28,257 bases of DNA from SG8-41 sp035649495 (GCA_035649495.1 DASRJL010000031.1:1-28257), one strand, 5' to 3'. Positions 1 to 7,515 are shown, counted from the stretch's first letter. The notes: generated by a model from the letters alone, not told the origin. Numbers and translations: made by a program.

Positions 1-1
1 G

Positions 2-793
2 ACGGGAATCGATCTGCGGCGGCCGGTCGACGCGGAGACGCGCCGCGGCCTCAATGCGGCGGTCGTCGAGAACGTCGCCCTCGTCATCCGCGAGCAGGAT
101 TTCACGCCCGAGCAGTATCTCGCGGCGGTCGCCCTCTTCGGCGAGCCGATGGAGCAGCATTTCACGCAGTACGCGCTGCCGGGCTGCCCGCTGGTGCACG
201 AGGTATCGAACCGCCACACGGACAAGACCGGCAAGCGGGTGAAGCACGGCGCCGGCTGGCATACCGATCACACCAACCACGTGCGGCCGCCGAAGTACAC
301 CAGCCTCTACGCGGTCGCGCTGCCTTCTACGGGCGGCGACACGGCGGTCGTCAACATGCGAGCCGGTTACGAAGCGCTGCCCGATGCGATCAAGCAAAAG
401 GTCCAGGGAATGAAGACGGTCAACGTTTTTCAGGGCAGCGCTGCGGCGACCTATTCCGGGACGTCCGCCGAAGCCCAGGCCGAGCGCAAGCCGGAGCCGG
501 TGCTGCAGCCGCTGGTGCGTACCAATCCCGACAACGGGATGAAGGCTCTCTATTTCCATCCGGTAAAGACGGAGAACATCGTTGGAATGGATCCCGCGGC
601 GTCCCAGGCGCTCCTGAACGATCTCCTCGAGCGGTCCGTTCGCGACGAGTTCATCTACCGCCACAAGTGGCGCAAGGGCGACATGCTGATCTGGGACAAT
701 CGGGCGGCGATGCACCGCGCTCACTTCGACTACGACCCGAACGAGTACCGGCTGCTTTACCGGGTGCTGGTGCGGGGCGAACTGCCACACTAG
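2..793 (+). CDS. TauD/TfdA-family Fe(II)/2-oxoglutarate dioxygenase (5' end missing)
   Basis: The reading frame is already open at base 2 and ends at TAG 791-793, so the N-terminus lies outside the window. The visible part is about 263 residues of a family usually near 280-300. The family's early segment is present (GIDLRRPVD, then an L-V-I-R-E-Q-D-F stretch). The iron-binding facial triad is recognisable: H-T-D in GWHTDHTNH and the distal His in MHRAHFDYD, with the 2-oxoglutarate-binding Arg in LLYRVLVRG close to the C-terminus. Family members hydroxylate small organic or sulfonated substrates in the cytosol, coupled to 2-oxoglutarate decarboxylation; the substrate here cannot be read. An internal ATG at 149 opens the same frame but would remove the N-terminal core, so it is not the start. 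It converges on the MFS gene, with a repeat-rich foldback between the two stops. A stump of a related gene occurs at 7351-7515. Confidence 0.93.
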   Translation, partial: TGIDLRRPVDAETRRGLNAAVVENVALVIREQDFTPEQYLAAVALFGEPMEQHFTQYALPGCPLVHEVSNRHTDKTGKRVKHGAGWHTDHTNHVRPPKYTSLYAVALPSTGGDTAVVNMRAGYEALPDAIKQKVQGMKTVNVFQGSAAATYSGTSAEAQAERKPEPVLQPLVRTNPDNGMKALYFHPVKTENIVGMDPAASQALLNDLLERSVRDEFIYRHKWRKGDMLIWDNRAAMHRAHFDYDPNEYRLLYRVLVRGELPH

Positions 794-795
794 AG

Positions 796-927
796 CAAGC
801 ATCAAGCACCAAATCCCAAACCACAAACAAGCATCAAGCACCAGGTCCCAACGCACAAACGCGTTTGGAATTTGTTGCTTGAGACTTGGAGCTTGTTTGA
901 GAGCTGGTGCCTGGAACTTGGAATTTA
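796..927. repeat. Tandem 32-bp repeat plus imperfect foldback between convergent genes
   Basis: Two 32-bp units (796-827 and 828-859) match at about 28 of 32 positions. They are followed at 864-927 by T/G-rich sequence that is roughly their reverse complement. The dyad centre is a perfect 12-bp palindrome, CAAACGCGTTTG, at 856-867. The element fills the gap between the dioxygenase stop (793) and the MFS stop (935), so it can fold from either transcript. I infer a bidirectional terminator or barrier; the pairing away from the centre is imperfect. Confidence 0.65.
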
Positions 928-934
928 TCGGCGT

Positions 935-2104
935 CTAGCGCCGTTCATCGGCGGTTGCATTTCGATCCTGAGGCGGGTCCGCTTTCTGATTCAAGTACGC
1001 GCCGGCGACGAGAAATACGGCGTTGGACACGAATACCGTGATCAGGCCGAAAGCGCTGCCGACGAAACCGAACACGAGCGGGACGCCGATCTGAACGATC
1101 TTGTTGATCGTGATGCGCAGTCCCAGAACTTCCCCCGTGCGCCCGTCGGGCGACCGGTTGTAGGTCAGCATCATGGACAGCGGCTGACCACAGCCCAGGC
1201 CCAGGCCGAGCGCGAACGCGATCGCGGTAAGCACCCACGGATTCTGGAAGAACGGAAACAGGGGATAGGCGGCCGCGGCCGCCAGAAGCGATAGCGTCAG
1301 GAGTTTTTCTTCGCCCCAGCGCCTGACCAGCGCCGGCATGACCGCGCGCACCACGAACTGGGCGGCTGCATAGGCGCCGAGTATGGCCCCGATGGTCGAA
1401 GCCGACAGCCCGATCGAGGCTCCGTAGATCGGAACGTAGAACGACAGGAGATCGGTGCCGGAAAAGACGATGGCGCCCGCGAGCAATGTCCTGCGCAGTG
1501 GCGCTATCCGCATGAGCTCCAGCACGTTCGACTGGTCCGCCCGCGGCTTCCGTCCCTGCGTCGTGGGAACGATCTGGGGAAAAGTGAACAACGCGAGCAT
1601 TGGCAGTATCGCCAGGCATCCCAGGAAGAGATAGGCGCGCGCGTGGCCGAAGTGATCGATCGAGAACCCGACGAGGAGCGGGGCGATCATTCCCGAGATC
1701 GATCCGCCAAGGGTGAACGTGCTCAAGTTGCGGGCTCTCATCTCCGGGCCGTCCATGGATGCGGCCAGGTTCTGTATCGCAACCGCGAAGAATATGAAGG
1801 AAAAGCCGGTCAGCGCTCGCGATGCGTAGAGGCCCGTGAGATCCGGATAGAGCCATGGCACCAGCATCGCCAGGGCGGACCCGAGCGAGCCGAACAGGAT
1901 CGGCAATCGAAAGCCGTAGCGGTCCGACACCTTGCCCGCGTAGATTCCCAGAAACAGCTGGAACACCAGCGACACCGCGATCAGGAGACCGATCTCGAAG
2001 GCGCCGGCCCCGAGCTGGATTGCAAACAGCGACATCAGCACCCGGCTGCCACGCAGGGCGATGCTGTTCAACACGTTCAGGAGCGTGATGAGATATATGG
2101 ACAC
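935..2104 (-). CDS. Major facilitator superfamily transporter
   Basis: The 389-residue product is almost entirely hydrophobic, with about 12 predicted membrane helices in two halves. Motif A of the superfamily is visible between helices 2 and 3 (GKVSDRYGFR, residues 57-66). A hydrophilic central loop follows around residue 185-195 (TTQGRKPRADQ). The length is typical of 12-helix MFS drug or metabolite exporters of the inner membrane. The start is GTG at 2104; the next in-frame codons upstream run into TAG at 2114-2116, so nothing longer is possible, and the first helix begins at once. No clear Shine-Dalgarno sequence is seen. It is divergent from the enolase-superfamily gene across about 150 bp and convergent with the dioxygenase. 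Substrate and direction of transport are not readable. Confidence 0.9.
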   Translation of the reverse strand: MSIYLITLLNVLNSIALRGSRVLMSLFAIQLGAGAFEIGLLIAVSLVFQLFLGIYAGKVSDRYGFRLPILFGSLGSALAMLVPWLYPDLTGLYASRALTGFSFIFFAVAIQNLAASMDGPEMRARNLSTFTLGGSISGMIAPLLVGFSIDHFGHARAYLFLGCLAILPMLALFTFPQIVPTTQGRKPRADQSNVLELMRIAPLRRTLLAGAIVFSGTDLLSFYVPIYGASIGLSASTIGAILGAYAAAQFVVRAVMPALVRRWGEEKLLTLSLLAAAAAYPLFPFFQNPWVLTAIAFALGLGLGCGQPLSMMLTYNRSPDGRTGEVLGLRITINKIVQIGVPLVFGFVGSAFGLITVFVSNAVFLVAGAYLNQKADPPQDRNATADERR

Positions 2105-2253
2105 GGCGCGCCGCTACGGGCACAACGCTGCTCGCCCGGATGCGCAGAGTTTACCGGACGGGAAGCGGCTGTCGGGCCTCACCGGTCGCCAGGCCGGATT
2201 GCGGCGGGATGGATTTTCCTGTCTACTTCATTCGATCCTTGGGAGGGCAGGGC

Positions 2254-3426
2254 ATGAAAATCTCGCGCGTGCGGGTGATACCGATGTCCGATCCGATTCC
2301 ACCGGAGCGCCGGCACCGGAACGACAGCGGCACCAAGATCAAGAGCGACGCCACGCTGATCCTGGTGGAAACCGACAGCGGGCTCACCGGCATGGGCGCC
2401 GCGCTCGGGGCGCCTCCGGTGGTCGCCGCCATCGTCGAGCACGAGCTGGCCGCCGAAGTGGTCGGTGAGGATCCGCTCTTCTCGGAGCGCATATTCGAGA
2501 AGATGTACAACGGCTCGCGCGCGAAACCCGCCCTCGAGCGCGGGGTGCCGCAGGCCGAGGTGAGCCGCAGGAGCGGGATGGTGATGGAGGCGATCTCGGG
2601 CATCGACATCGCCGTCTGGGACGTCAAGGCGCAGGCGCTGGGCATTCCCCTCTACCAGGCGCTCGGCGCGGTGAGAAGCTCGGTGCGCGCCTACGGGAGC
2701 GGCGGCTGGGCGCCGGGCGACGCGGCCGAGGCGGAGATGGGCGGCTACGCGAAGAAGGGTTTTTCCGCGGTGAAGATGCGCGTCGTCGGCGCCGACGGAT
2801 TTTCCATCGAGAACTGCGTGCGGCGCGTGGCGGCCGCGCGGCGCGGTATCGGTCCGAAGGTGGAGCTGATGATCGATGCTCACGGCTCGCTCGAAGTGCC
2901 GGTGGCGATCAGGCTGGCCGAGGCGCTGGAGCCCTACGACATCGCCTGGTTCGAGGAACCCGTGTCGCCCGAGAATCACGCGGGGCAGGGGGAAGTGCGG
3001 GACGCGACGAGCATCCCCATTGCCTCCGGCGAGCGGGAATTCTCGCGCTACGGCTTCAGGAGCCTGCTGGAGCACAAGGCGATCGACATCGCCCAGCCGG
3101 ACGTCGCGCGCGCCGGTGGGCTCACCGAGATTCGCCGGATCGCCGCGCTCACCGCCGCGCACGATATACGCCTTGCGCCGCACGCGTGGGGCAGCGGCGT
3201 GCTGTTCGCGGCCAGCATCCACGTGGCGATGGCCGCCCCGAACTGCCACATCCTCGAAGTGAGCATGGGCTACATGCCGATGATGTACGAGCTCTTCAAC
3301 GAGCCCTTCGACATCCGTGCCGACGGCACCGTGCATGCCCCGGACAAGCCCGGCCTGGGATTTACGCTGCGGCGCGAAGCGCTGGAGCGCTTCAAATACG
3401 TCGAGGGGCCGGAGTTCGAGTTCTAG
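2254..3426 (+). CDS. Mandelate racemase/muconate lactonizing enzyme family protein (enolase superfamily)
   Basis: The 390-residue length fits the mandelate-racemase subgroup of the enolase superfamily, cytosolic enzymes that abstract a proton alpha to a carboxylate. The Mg2+ ligands are visible as D208 (MIDAHG), E234 or E235 (WFEEP) and E260 (SGE). The acid/base residues are K174 (SAVKMR), D283 (QPD) and H310 (PHAWGSG), with a late Glu at E335. The second lysine of the usual K-x-K is Arg176. The start is ATG 2254, preceded by GGGAGGGCAGGG, where the family N-terminus (MKISRVRVI) begins; the frame is open upstream to 2140 but that part has no family resemblance. Sugar-acid dehydratase or racemase are the likely activities. 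A Bug receptor gene follows after 64 bp, so the receptor may supply the substrate (inference). Confidence 0.92.
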   Translation: MKISRVRVIPMSDPIPPERRHRNDSGTKIKSDATLILVETDSGLTGMGAALGAPPVVAAIVEHELAAEVVGEDPLFSERIFEKMYNGSRAKPALERGVPQAEVSRRSGMVMEAISGIDIAVWDVKAQALGIPLYQALGAVRSSVRAYGSGGWAPGDAAEAEMGGYAKKGFSAVKMRVVGADGFSIENCVRRVAAARRGIGPKVELMIDAHGSLEVPVAIRLAEALEPYDIAWFEEPVSPENHAGQGEVRDATSIPIASGEREFSRYGFRSLLEHKAIDIAQPDVARAGGLTEIRRIAALTAAHDIRLAPHAWGSGVLFAASIHVAMAAPNCHILEVSMGYMPMMYELFNEPFDIRADGTVHAPDKPGLGFTLRREALERFKYVEGPEFEF

Positions 3427-3435
3427 CTCGAACGA

Positions 3436-3484
3436 GTGACCCGTGACACGTAGCGCATGACGCATGACCCATGACCCATGAGGT
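3436..3484 (+). repeat. TGAC heptad array A (7 units)
   Basis: Seven consecutive 7-bp units from 3436 to 3484 follow the pattern N-TGAC-NN (gtgaccc, gtgacac, a degenerate gtagcgc, atgacgc, atgaccc twice, atgaggt). The array starts 10 bp after the stop of the enolase-superfamily gene. Its last unit supplies the GAGGTG Shine-Dalgarno-like sequence for the Bug receptor. The receptor's own first seven bases, ATGACGC at 3491, are again a unit of the array. Confidence 0.8.
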
Positions 3485-3490
3485 GACCCG

Positions 3491-4456
3491 ATGACGCGAT
3501 GCCCGGTCGTTCTCGCCATGCTCATGGGAGTCGCGCTGGCGATGCCGGCCGGCGCGGCGGAATATCCGACGCGACCCATCCGGATGATCGTGCCGTTCCC
3601 GCCGGGCGGCACCACGGATATCCTGGCGCGCCTGATCGGGCCGAAACTGACCGAGGCCTTCAGGCAGCCGATTGTCATCGATAACCGCTCCGGCGCGAGC
3701 GGCATGATCGGCGCTGACGTCATCGCCAAGGCGCCCCCCGACGGTTATACGCTCGGCATCATCATCTCCACGCACGCGATTGCCACGGCGCTGTTCGCCA
3801 GGAGTCCGTTCGACCCGGCCAAAGACTACGCGCCGATCACGCTGGCGATTTCGGTCGCGAACGTGATCTCGGTGCACCCGTCGGTGCAGGCGACGTCGAT
3901 CCCGGACCTCGTCAAGCTCGCCAAGGCACAGCCGGGAAAGCTGAGCTTCGGCTCGGCAGGCGCGGGAACCGGCGTGCACCTGACCGGCGAGTTCTTCAAG
4001 CTGGTGGCCCGGGTCGACATTACTCACGTGCCATACAAGGGTGGTGGCCCTTCCCTCGCGGATCTCGTCGCCGGCCAGGTCCCCGTCGGGGTACAGAACA
4101 TCAGCACGATAGTGGCGCACGTGCGCGCCGGCCGTATCCGGCCACTCGGCATTACCAGCCTCGAGCGCTCGCCGGCATTGCCGGATCTGCCGACGGTTGC
4201 GTCTCAGGGGTACCCGGGATTCGAGGCCAGGGAGTGGTACGGGATGGTGGCGCCGGCGGCTACGCCGCGCGCGATCGTCACACGGCTCAACCGGGAACTC
4301 GTGCGCGTCCTGAATCTACCCGACGTGCGCAGCCGCCTGCTCGACCTGGGCACCGACATCGTCGCCGACACCCCCGATCAGTTCGGCGCCTTCATGAAGA
4401 ACGAGCGGGTGAAGTGGTCGAAGGTGGTGAAGGAGACGGGTATCCGTCTTGAGTAA
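3491..4456 (+). CDS. Bug/TctC-family tripartite tricarboxylate transporter receptor (orphan)
   Basis: The 321-residue periplasmic binding protein has a signal peptide (hydrophobic residues 5-20, probable cleavage near GAA|EYP at 23). The Bug family landmarks follow in order: YPTRPIRMIVPFPPGGTTD (25-43), a DNRSG segment, a PPDGYTL segment, then FGSAGAGTGVHL, HVPYKGG, LPDLPTV and the WYGMVAPAATP block near the C-terminus. Family members bind carboxylates or small amides with high affinity. No TctA or TctB membrane subunit lies nearby, as is common in Burkholderiales, where these genes are greatly expanded. GAGGTG at 3480-3485 gives a Shine-Dalgarno sequence 5 nt from ATG 3491, embedded in a heptad repeat. 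The gene lies directly behind the enolase-superfamily gene and may be co-transcribed with it. Confidence 0.93.
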   Translation: MTRCPVVLAMLMGVALAMPAGAAEYPTRPIRMIVPFPPGGTTDILARLIGPKLTEAFRQPIVIDNRSGASGMIGADVIAKAPPDGYTLGIIISTHAIATALFARSPFDPAKDYAPITLAISVANVISVHPSVQATSIPDLVKLAKAQPGKLSFGSAGAGTGVHLTGEFFKLVARVDITHVPYKGGGPSLADLVAGQVPVGVQNISTIVAHVRAGRIRPLGITSLERSPALPDLPTVASQGYPGFEAREWYGMVAPAATPRAIVTRLNRELVRVLNLPDVRSRLLDLGTDIVADTPDQFGAFMKNERVKWSKVVKETGIRLE

Positions 4457-4479
4457 CGAGCAAGCGTGGCGTAGGACGC

Positions 4480-4521
4480 CTGACCTCTGACCCCTGACGC
4501 CTGACGCCTGACCCCTGACGG
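4480..4521 (+). repeat. TGAC heptad array B (6 units)
   Basis: Six uninterrupted 7-bp units of the form CTGACNN (ctgacct, ctgaccc, ctgacgc, ctgacgc, ctgaccc, ctgacgg) begin 24 bp after the stop of the upstream Bug receptor. They end just before the stop of the convergent small zinc-ribbon gene at 4524. The TGAC strand is the coding strand of the upstream gene. Confidence 0.85.
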
Positions 4522-4523
4522 TT

Positions 4524-4796
4524 TCAGCGCGGCTTGCGAGTCCTCAAGGATTCCACGATCCACATCGGGACGACGACTGTGCTGCCGACGATCCACCAAC
4601 GCGGACGGCGCTTGCGGTACTGCTCGGCCACCACCTTCCTGTCCCTTCGACTACCGCAACCCTCGCAGGCGCTCGTACCGCTGTCGTCGTTCAGGACTGC
4701 GAGCACGGACTCCACCGACGTGGTCCACTCGAGACAACGCTCGCAGGATCTCCTCCCCCCAAAAGTCGAAGGTTCAGTGGACGACGTGGCAGTCAT
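4524..4796 (-). CDS. Small zinc-ribbon protein with C-terminal membrane segment
   Basis: This is a 90-residue hypothetical protein of no family I recognise. Two cysteine pairs (CERC and, about 26 residues on, CEGC) form a probable zinc ribbon. A basic stretch (EQYRKRRPR) follows, then one hydrophobic helix (WWIVGSTVVVPMWIVESL) and a short basic tail, so it is probably anchored in the inner membrane with the ribbon on the cytosolic side. ATG 4796 is chosen because GGGAG lies 7 nt upstream; a GTG at 4826 would add ten residues. An 8-bp palindrome (4838-4859) with a -10-like sequence in its loop lies about 42 bp upstream. It is convergent with the Bug receptor. Coding status rests on the Cys pattern and membrane segment, not on homology. 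Confidence 0.6.
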   Translation of the reverse strand: MTATSSTEPSTFGGRRSCERCLEWTTSVESVLAVLNDDSGTSACEGCGSRRDRKVVAEQYRKRRPRWWIVGSTVVVPMWIVESLRTRKPR

Positions 4797-4837
4797 GCCT
4801 GCACTCCCCTGCAATTTCCGTACCACCTATGGAAGGC

Positions 4838-4859
4838 CGGTTATCACTATAGATAACCG
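4838..4859 (-). promoter_or_regulatory. Perfect 8-bp inverted repeat upstream of the zinc-ribbon gene
   Basis: The arms CGGTTATC (4838-4845) and GATAACCG (4852-4859) match perfectly around a 6-nt centre, actata. On the minus strand the centre reads TATAGT, close to a -10 hexamer; no convincing -35 is seen upstream of it. The position about 42 bp before the start codon fits an operator overlapping a promoter, or a hairpin in the leader. Both readings are inference. Confidence 0.45.
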
Positions 4860-5013
4860 CGGAAAATGCAGGGTCTTTAGCCCCGACCAGTGATTTTTTT
4901 TGGTGGCGCTTCGAGAAAGATCGCCTGAAAGAAATGTCGACAGTTCGACGAATCCCCCCGGAATTTCCCCGGGAGGCCGAAACGCGGGAGCAGGGGCCCC
5001 CCGACAATAGCAA

Positions 5014-5997
5014 CTACTGCTTGGTCAGACCTGCACTCCGCGCGATGGTCCCGTAGCGCTCGGTGTCCTGGCGCAGCAATAGCCCCAACTCTTCGGCCGT
5101 GCCCGGCCAGGGGTCGACGCCCAGGGCCGTGAGCCGCTCGCGCAGTTCCGCGGTCTCGAGGGCCTTTATCGTCTCGCGGGTGAGCCGCGAGACGATATCG
5201 CGCGGCGTCGCCGCGGGCGCGAACATGCCGTACCACAACGGCATCGTGAAGCCCTTCACGCCGGCCTCGATTCCCGTCGGCACGTCGGGAAGATGGGGAA
5301 CGCGCTGCTCGGTCAGCACGGCGAGAGGACGCACTTTGCCGGCCTTGATCTGCGGTATCGCCGTCGTGACCGGCATGACCACTTCGTCCACCTCACCGCC
5401 CATCATCGCCGTCATGGCCTGGGTGACTCCCTTGTACGGGACATGCACGATGTTGATTTTTTCGAGGTGCTTCAGGAGCTCGTTGGCAAGATGGTTGGTC
5501 GTGCCGGCGCCGCCCGAGCCGAAGTTGAGCTTGCCTGGACGGGTCCGCGCCAGATCGATGAACTGCCGCAGGGTCTTGGCCGGCACCGACGGGTGCACGA
5601 TCAGGACGTTCGGGATATTGGTGAGCCTTGCGACCGGCACCAGATCCTTGATCGCATCGTAGCCCGGGTTCGCGTAGAGCGCGGGACTGACGGCGATGCT
5701 CGCGGTGGCAATCAGTATCGTGTAGCCATCCGGCGGGGACTTCGCGGCGACGGCGATTCCCAGGTTGCCCCCGGCGCCCGCGCGATTGTCCGCGATGACC
5801 TGCTGGCCCATCTGCTCCGAGATTTTCTGGCCGATCATCCGGCCCACGACATCGCTCGAGGCGCCGGCGGGAAACGGCACGACAAGGCGTATCGGCTTTG
5901 ACGGATAGCCCGCGGGCTGCGCCGGCGTTCCCGTGCTGAACAGCGCGAAAGCCAGCGCCGCAACGGCGAGGGCAACGCGCGCAAGTGCTGAGTTCAT
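5014..5997 (-). CDS. Bug/TctC-family tripartite tricarboxylate transporter receptor (orphan)
   Basis: This second Bug receptor has 327 residues. The signal peptide covers roughly residues 1-26 (hydrophobic ALAVAALAFALFSTG, cleavage near TPA|QPA). Family blocks follow: YPSKPIRLVVPFPAGASSD, DNRAGAGGNLG, PPDGYT, FGSGGAGTTNHL, HVPYKGV and WYGMFAPAATP. It differs from the 3491 receptor in the ligand-pocket loop (PFPAGASSD against PFPPGGTTD), so a different carboxylate is likely. The ATG start at 5997 is supported by AGGAGAG about 7 nt upstream. It is divergent from a class III CoA-transferase across about 100 bp, which suggests receptor and CoA-activating enzyme serve one substrate (inference). 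No TctA/TctB genes are present. Confidence 0.94.
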   Translation of the reverse strand: MNSALARVALAVAALAFALFSTGTPAQPAGYPSKPIRLVVPFPAGASSDVVGRMIGQKISEQMGQQVIADNRAGAGGNLGIAVAAKSPPDGYTILIATASIAVSPALYANPGYDAIKDLVPVARLTNIPNVLIVHPSVPAKTLRQFIDLARTRPGKLNFGSGGAGTTNHLANELLKHLEKINIVHVPYKGVTQAMTAMMGGEVDEVVMPVTTAIPQIKAGKVRPLAVLTEQRVPHLPDVPTGIEAGVKGFTMPLWYGMFAPAATPRDIVSRLTRETIKALETAELRERLTALGVDPWPGTAEELGLLLRQDTERYGTIARSAGLTKQ

Positions 5998-6022
5998 CCG
6001 TTTCTCTCCTGTGAGGTTCTGG

Positions 6023-6028
6023 TATAAA
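6023..6028 (+). promoter_or_regulatory. Possible -10 element (TATAAA) for the CoA-transferase
   Basis: TATAAA lies in the 100-bp divergent gap between the Bug receptor and the CoA-transferase, about 70 bp before ATG 6098. No good -35 hexamer is found 16-18 bp upstream, so this is only a candidate. Confidence 0.3.
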
Positions 6029-6097
6029 ACGATGTTCCTACGACAGCGGTCCCTGGAGCAAGGGTCCGCATTCTGGCGAATTCAAGGATGGAACCGT

Positions 6098-7318
6098 ATG
6101 GCAGCGCCTCCCGCACAACTCTTTTCCGGCATCAAAGTCCTCGCCGTCGCCCGCGTCATCGCCGCCCCGTTCGCCACCCGGCATCTCGCGGTGAACGGCG
6201 CCGACGTCATCACCATCGAGAATCCGGACGAAGGCGATTCGTCGCGTGTGTCCGAGGTGCGCGACGAATTCCTGAAGCCCAAAATGGGCCGCGGCTTCCT
6301 GTCGCACAACGTCAACAAGCGTTCGCTCACTCTCGCGCTCAACACACCCGAAGGCCAGGACATCTTCAGGAGACTCGCCCGCGATGCCGACGTGGTCATC
6401 GAGAACCTGCGCACCGGCACGATGGCGCGCTATGGGCTCGCCTATCACGACCTGAAGCGCATCAATCCCGGGATCATCTTCTGCTCGGTCACGGGCTTCG
6501 GCCAGACCGGGCCGAAGGCGAGGGATCCCGGCATCGACGACGCGATCCAGGCGGCGAGCGGCATGATGAGCCTCACCGGTACGCCCGAGTCCGGTCCGTT
6601 GAAGACCGGGACCACCGTCATCGACTACGCCACCGGTTATGCAGCCGCCTTCGCCATCGCCGGGGCGCTCTTCCACCGCAGCCGCACGGGCGTCGGGCAG
6701 GCCATAGACCTGGCGATGCTCGAAGTGGCCATGACCCTGATGTCGGCCGAAGTCACGCGCGCCGTCACGAGCGGCGAGCAACCGCCGCTGCACGGCAACG
6801 GCTCCGGCGTCGGGCGTTACGTCAGCAACTCGTTCCGCTGCAAGGAAGGCGTCATCATGGTCGCCGCGCGCTCGCAGAACCTGCGCTCGCGCTTCTGGAA
6901 ATCGATTGCCCGCGAGGACATTCCCAAAGACCCGCGCTTTGCCACCGACGCGCTCGCGCGCCAGAACATGAAAGAGCTGGAGGCCGAGGTCCAGAAAACG
7001 CTCCTCACACGCACCGCGCGCGAATGGCAGGAGAAGTTCAACCAGGACGGGGTGCCCGCGATGCAGGTGCAGTCGCTGGTGGAAGCGGTCAACGATCCGC
7101 ACATCGCGGCGCGGGAATTCATCAAGCGCTTCGACGCCGACGCCGGGGCAGGGCTGCCCGCCTACGGCGTACCGGCGATGCCGTATCGCTTCTCGCAGAC
7201 GCCGGCTGCGATAACCCGGCGCGCGCCCAGGCTGGGGGAGCACACCGACGCGATCCTGACGGAATTGGGCCTGTCAGCCGAAGAGATCGCCCGCCTGCGC
7301 GGCGGGAAAATCGTCTGA
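6098..7318 (+). CDS. CaiB/BaiF (class III) CoA-transferase, copy 1
   Basis: The 406-residue length is usual for the family, which moves CoA between acyl-CoA and a free carboxylic acid in the cytosol. The family opening (GIKVLAVARVIAAPFATRHLA) is followed by GADVITIENP, an N-K-R-S-L-T-L segment, DVVIENLRTGTMARYGL, the TGFGQTGP block and IDDAIQAASGMM, where D147 occupies the position of the catalytic Asp that forms the aspartyl-CoA thioester. The C-terminal part has the usual HTDAILTELGLSAEEI ending. ATG 6098 is the family start; the frame is open back to 5933, and ATG 6032 in the same frame lacks a Shine-Dalgarno. It is a close paralogue of the gene at 24524, with about three quarters identity over the first 40 aligned residues by my count. 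It is divergent from a Bug receptor and followed by a TauD stump. Confidence 0.95.
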   Translation: MAAPPAQLFSGIKVLAVARVIAAPFATRHLAVNGADVITIENPDEGDSSRVSEVRDEFLKPKMGRGFLSHNVNKRSLTLALNTPEGQDIFRRLARDADVVIENLRTGTMARYGLAYHDLKRINPGIIFCSVTGFGQTGPKARDPGIDDAIQAASGMMSLTGTPESGPLKTGTTVIDYATGYAAAFAIAGALFHRSRTGVGQAIDLAMLEVAMTLMSAEVTRAVTSGEQPPLHGNGSGVGRYVSNSFRCKEGVIMVAARSQNLRSRFWKSIAREDIPKDPRFATDALARQNMKELEAEVQKTLLTRTAREWQEKFNQDGVPAMQVQSLVEAVNDPHIAAREFIKRFDADAGAGLPAYGVPAMPYRFSQTPAAITRRAPRLGEHTDAILTELGLSAEEIARLRGGKIV

Positions 7319-7350
7319 CCGGAGTCGTGCGAAGGGGTAAATCGGCAGGT

Positions 7351-7515
7351 CTGTTCGCCATCCGCCCGGAGTTCACCTACGTGCACCAGCACCAGCTGGG
7401 CGACATGCTGATCGTCGACAACCGCTCGTGCATGCACAAGGCGGGCTTCGACTACGACCACAGCCAGCACCGCATGCTCTACCGCATCCTGGTCCGGGGC
7501 GACCGGCCGTTCTAA
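7351..7515 (+). pseudogene. C-terminal remnant of a TauD/TfdA-type dioxygenase
   Basis: An open frame ending at TAA 7513-7515 encodes about 50 residues that align without gaps to the end of the dioxygenase at the window start. By my count 29 of 50 are identical, including GDMLI, DNR, MH (distal iron His), FDYD and the LYR-LVRG segment with the 2-oxoglutarate Arg. The roughly 230 preceding residues of a full gene are missing: the match begins only about 45 bp after the CoA-transferase stop at 7318. No start codon with a ribosome site precedes it, and the fragment cannot form the double-stranded beta-helix. A deletion that fused this tail to the CoA-transferase flank explains the arrangement. 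Confidence 0.8.

Noticed and set aside
4865..4901. GGTC/GACC stem followed by eight T as an intrinsic terminator on the plus strand
   Set aside because: The stem is only four base pairs with a nine-base loop and is six bases away from the T run; no plus-strand gene ends near it.
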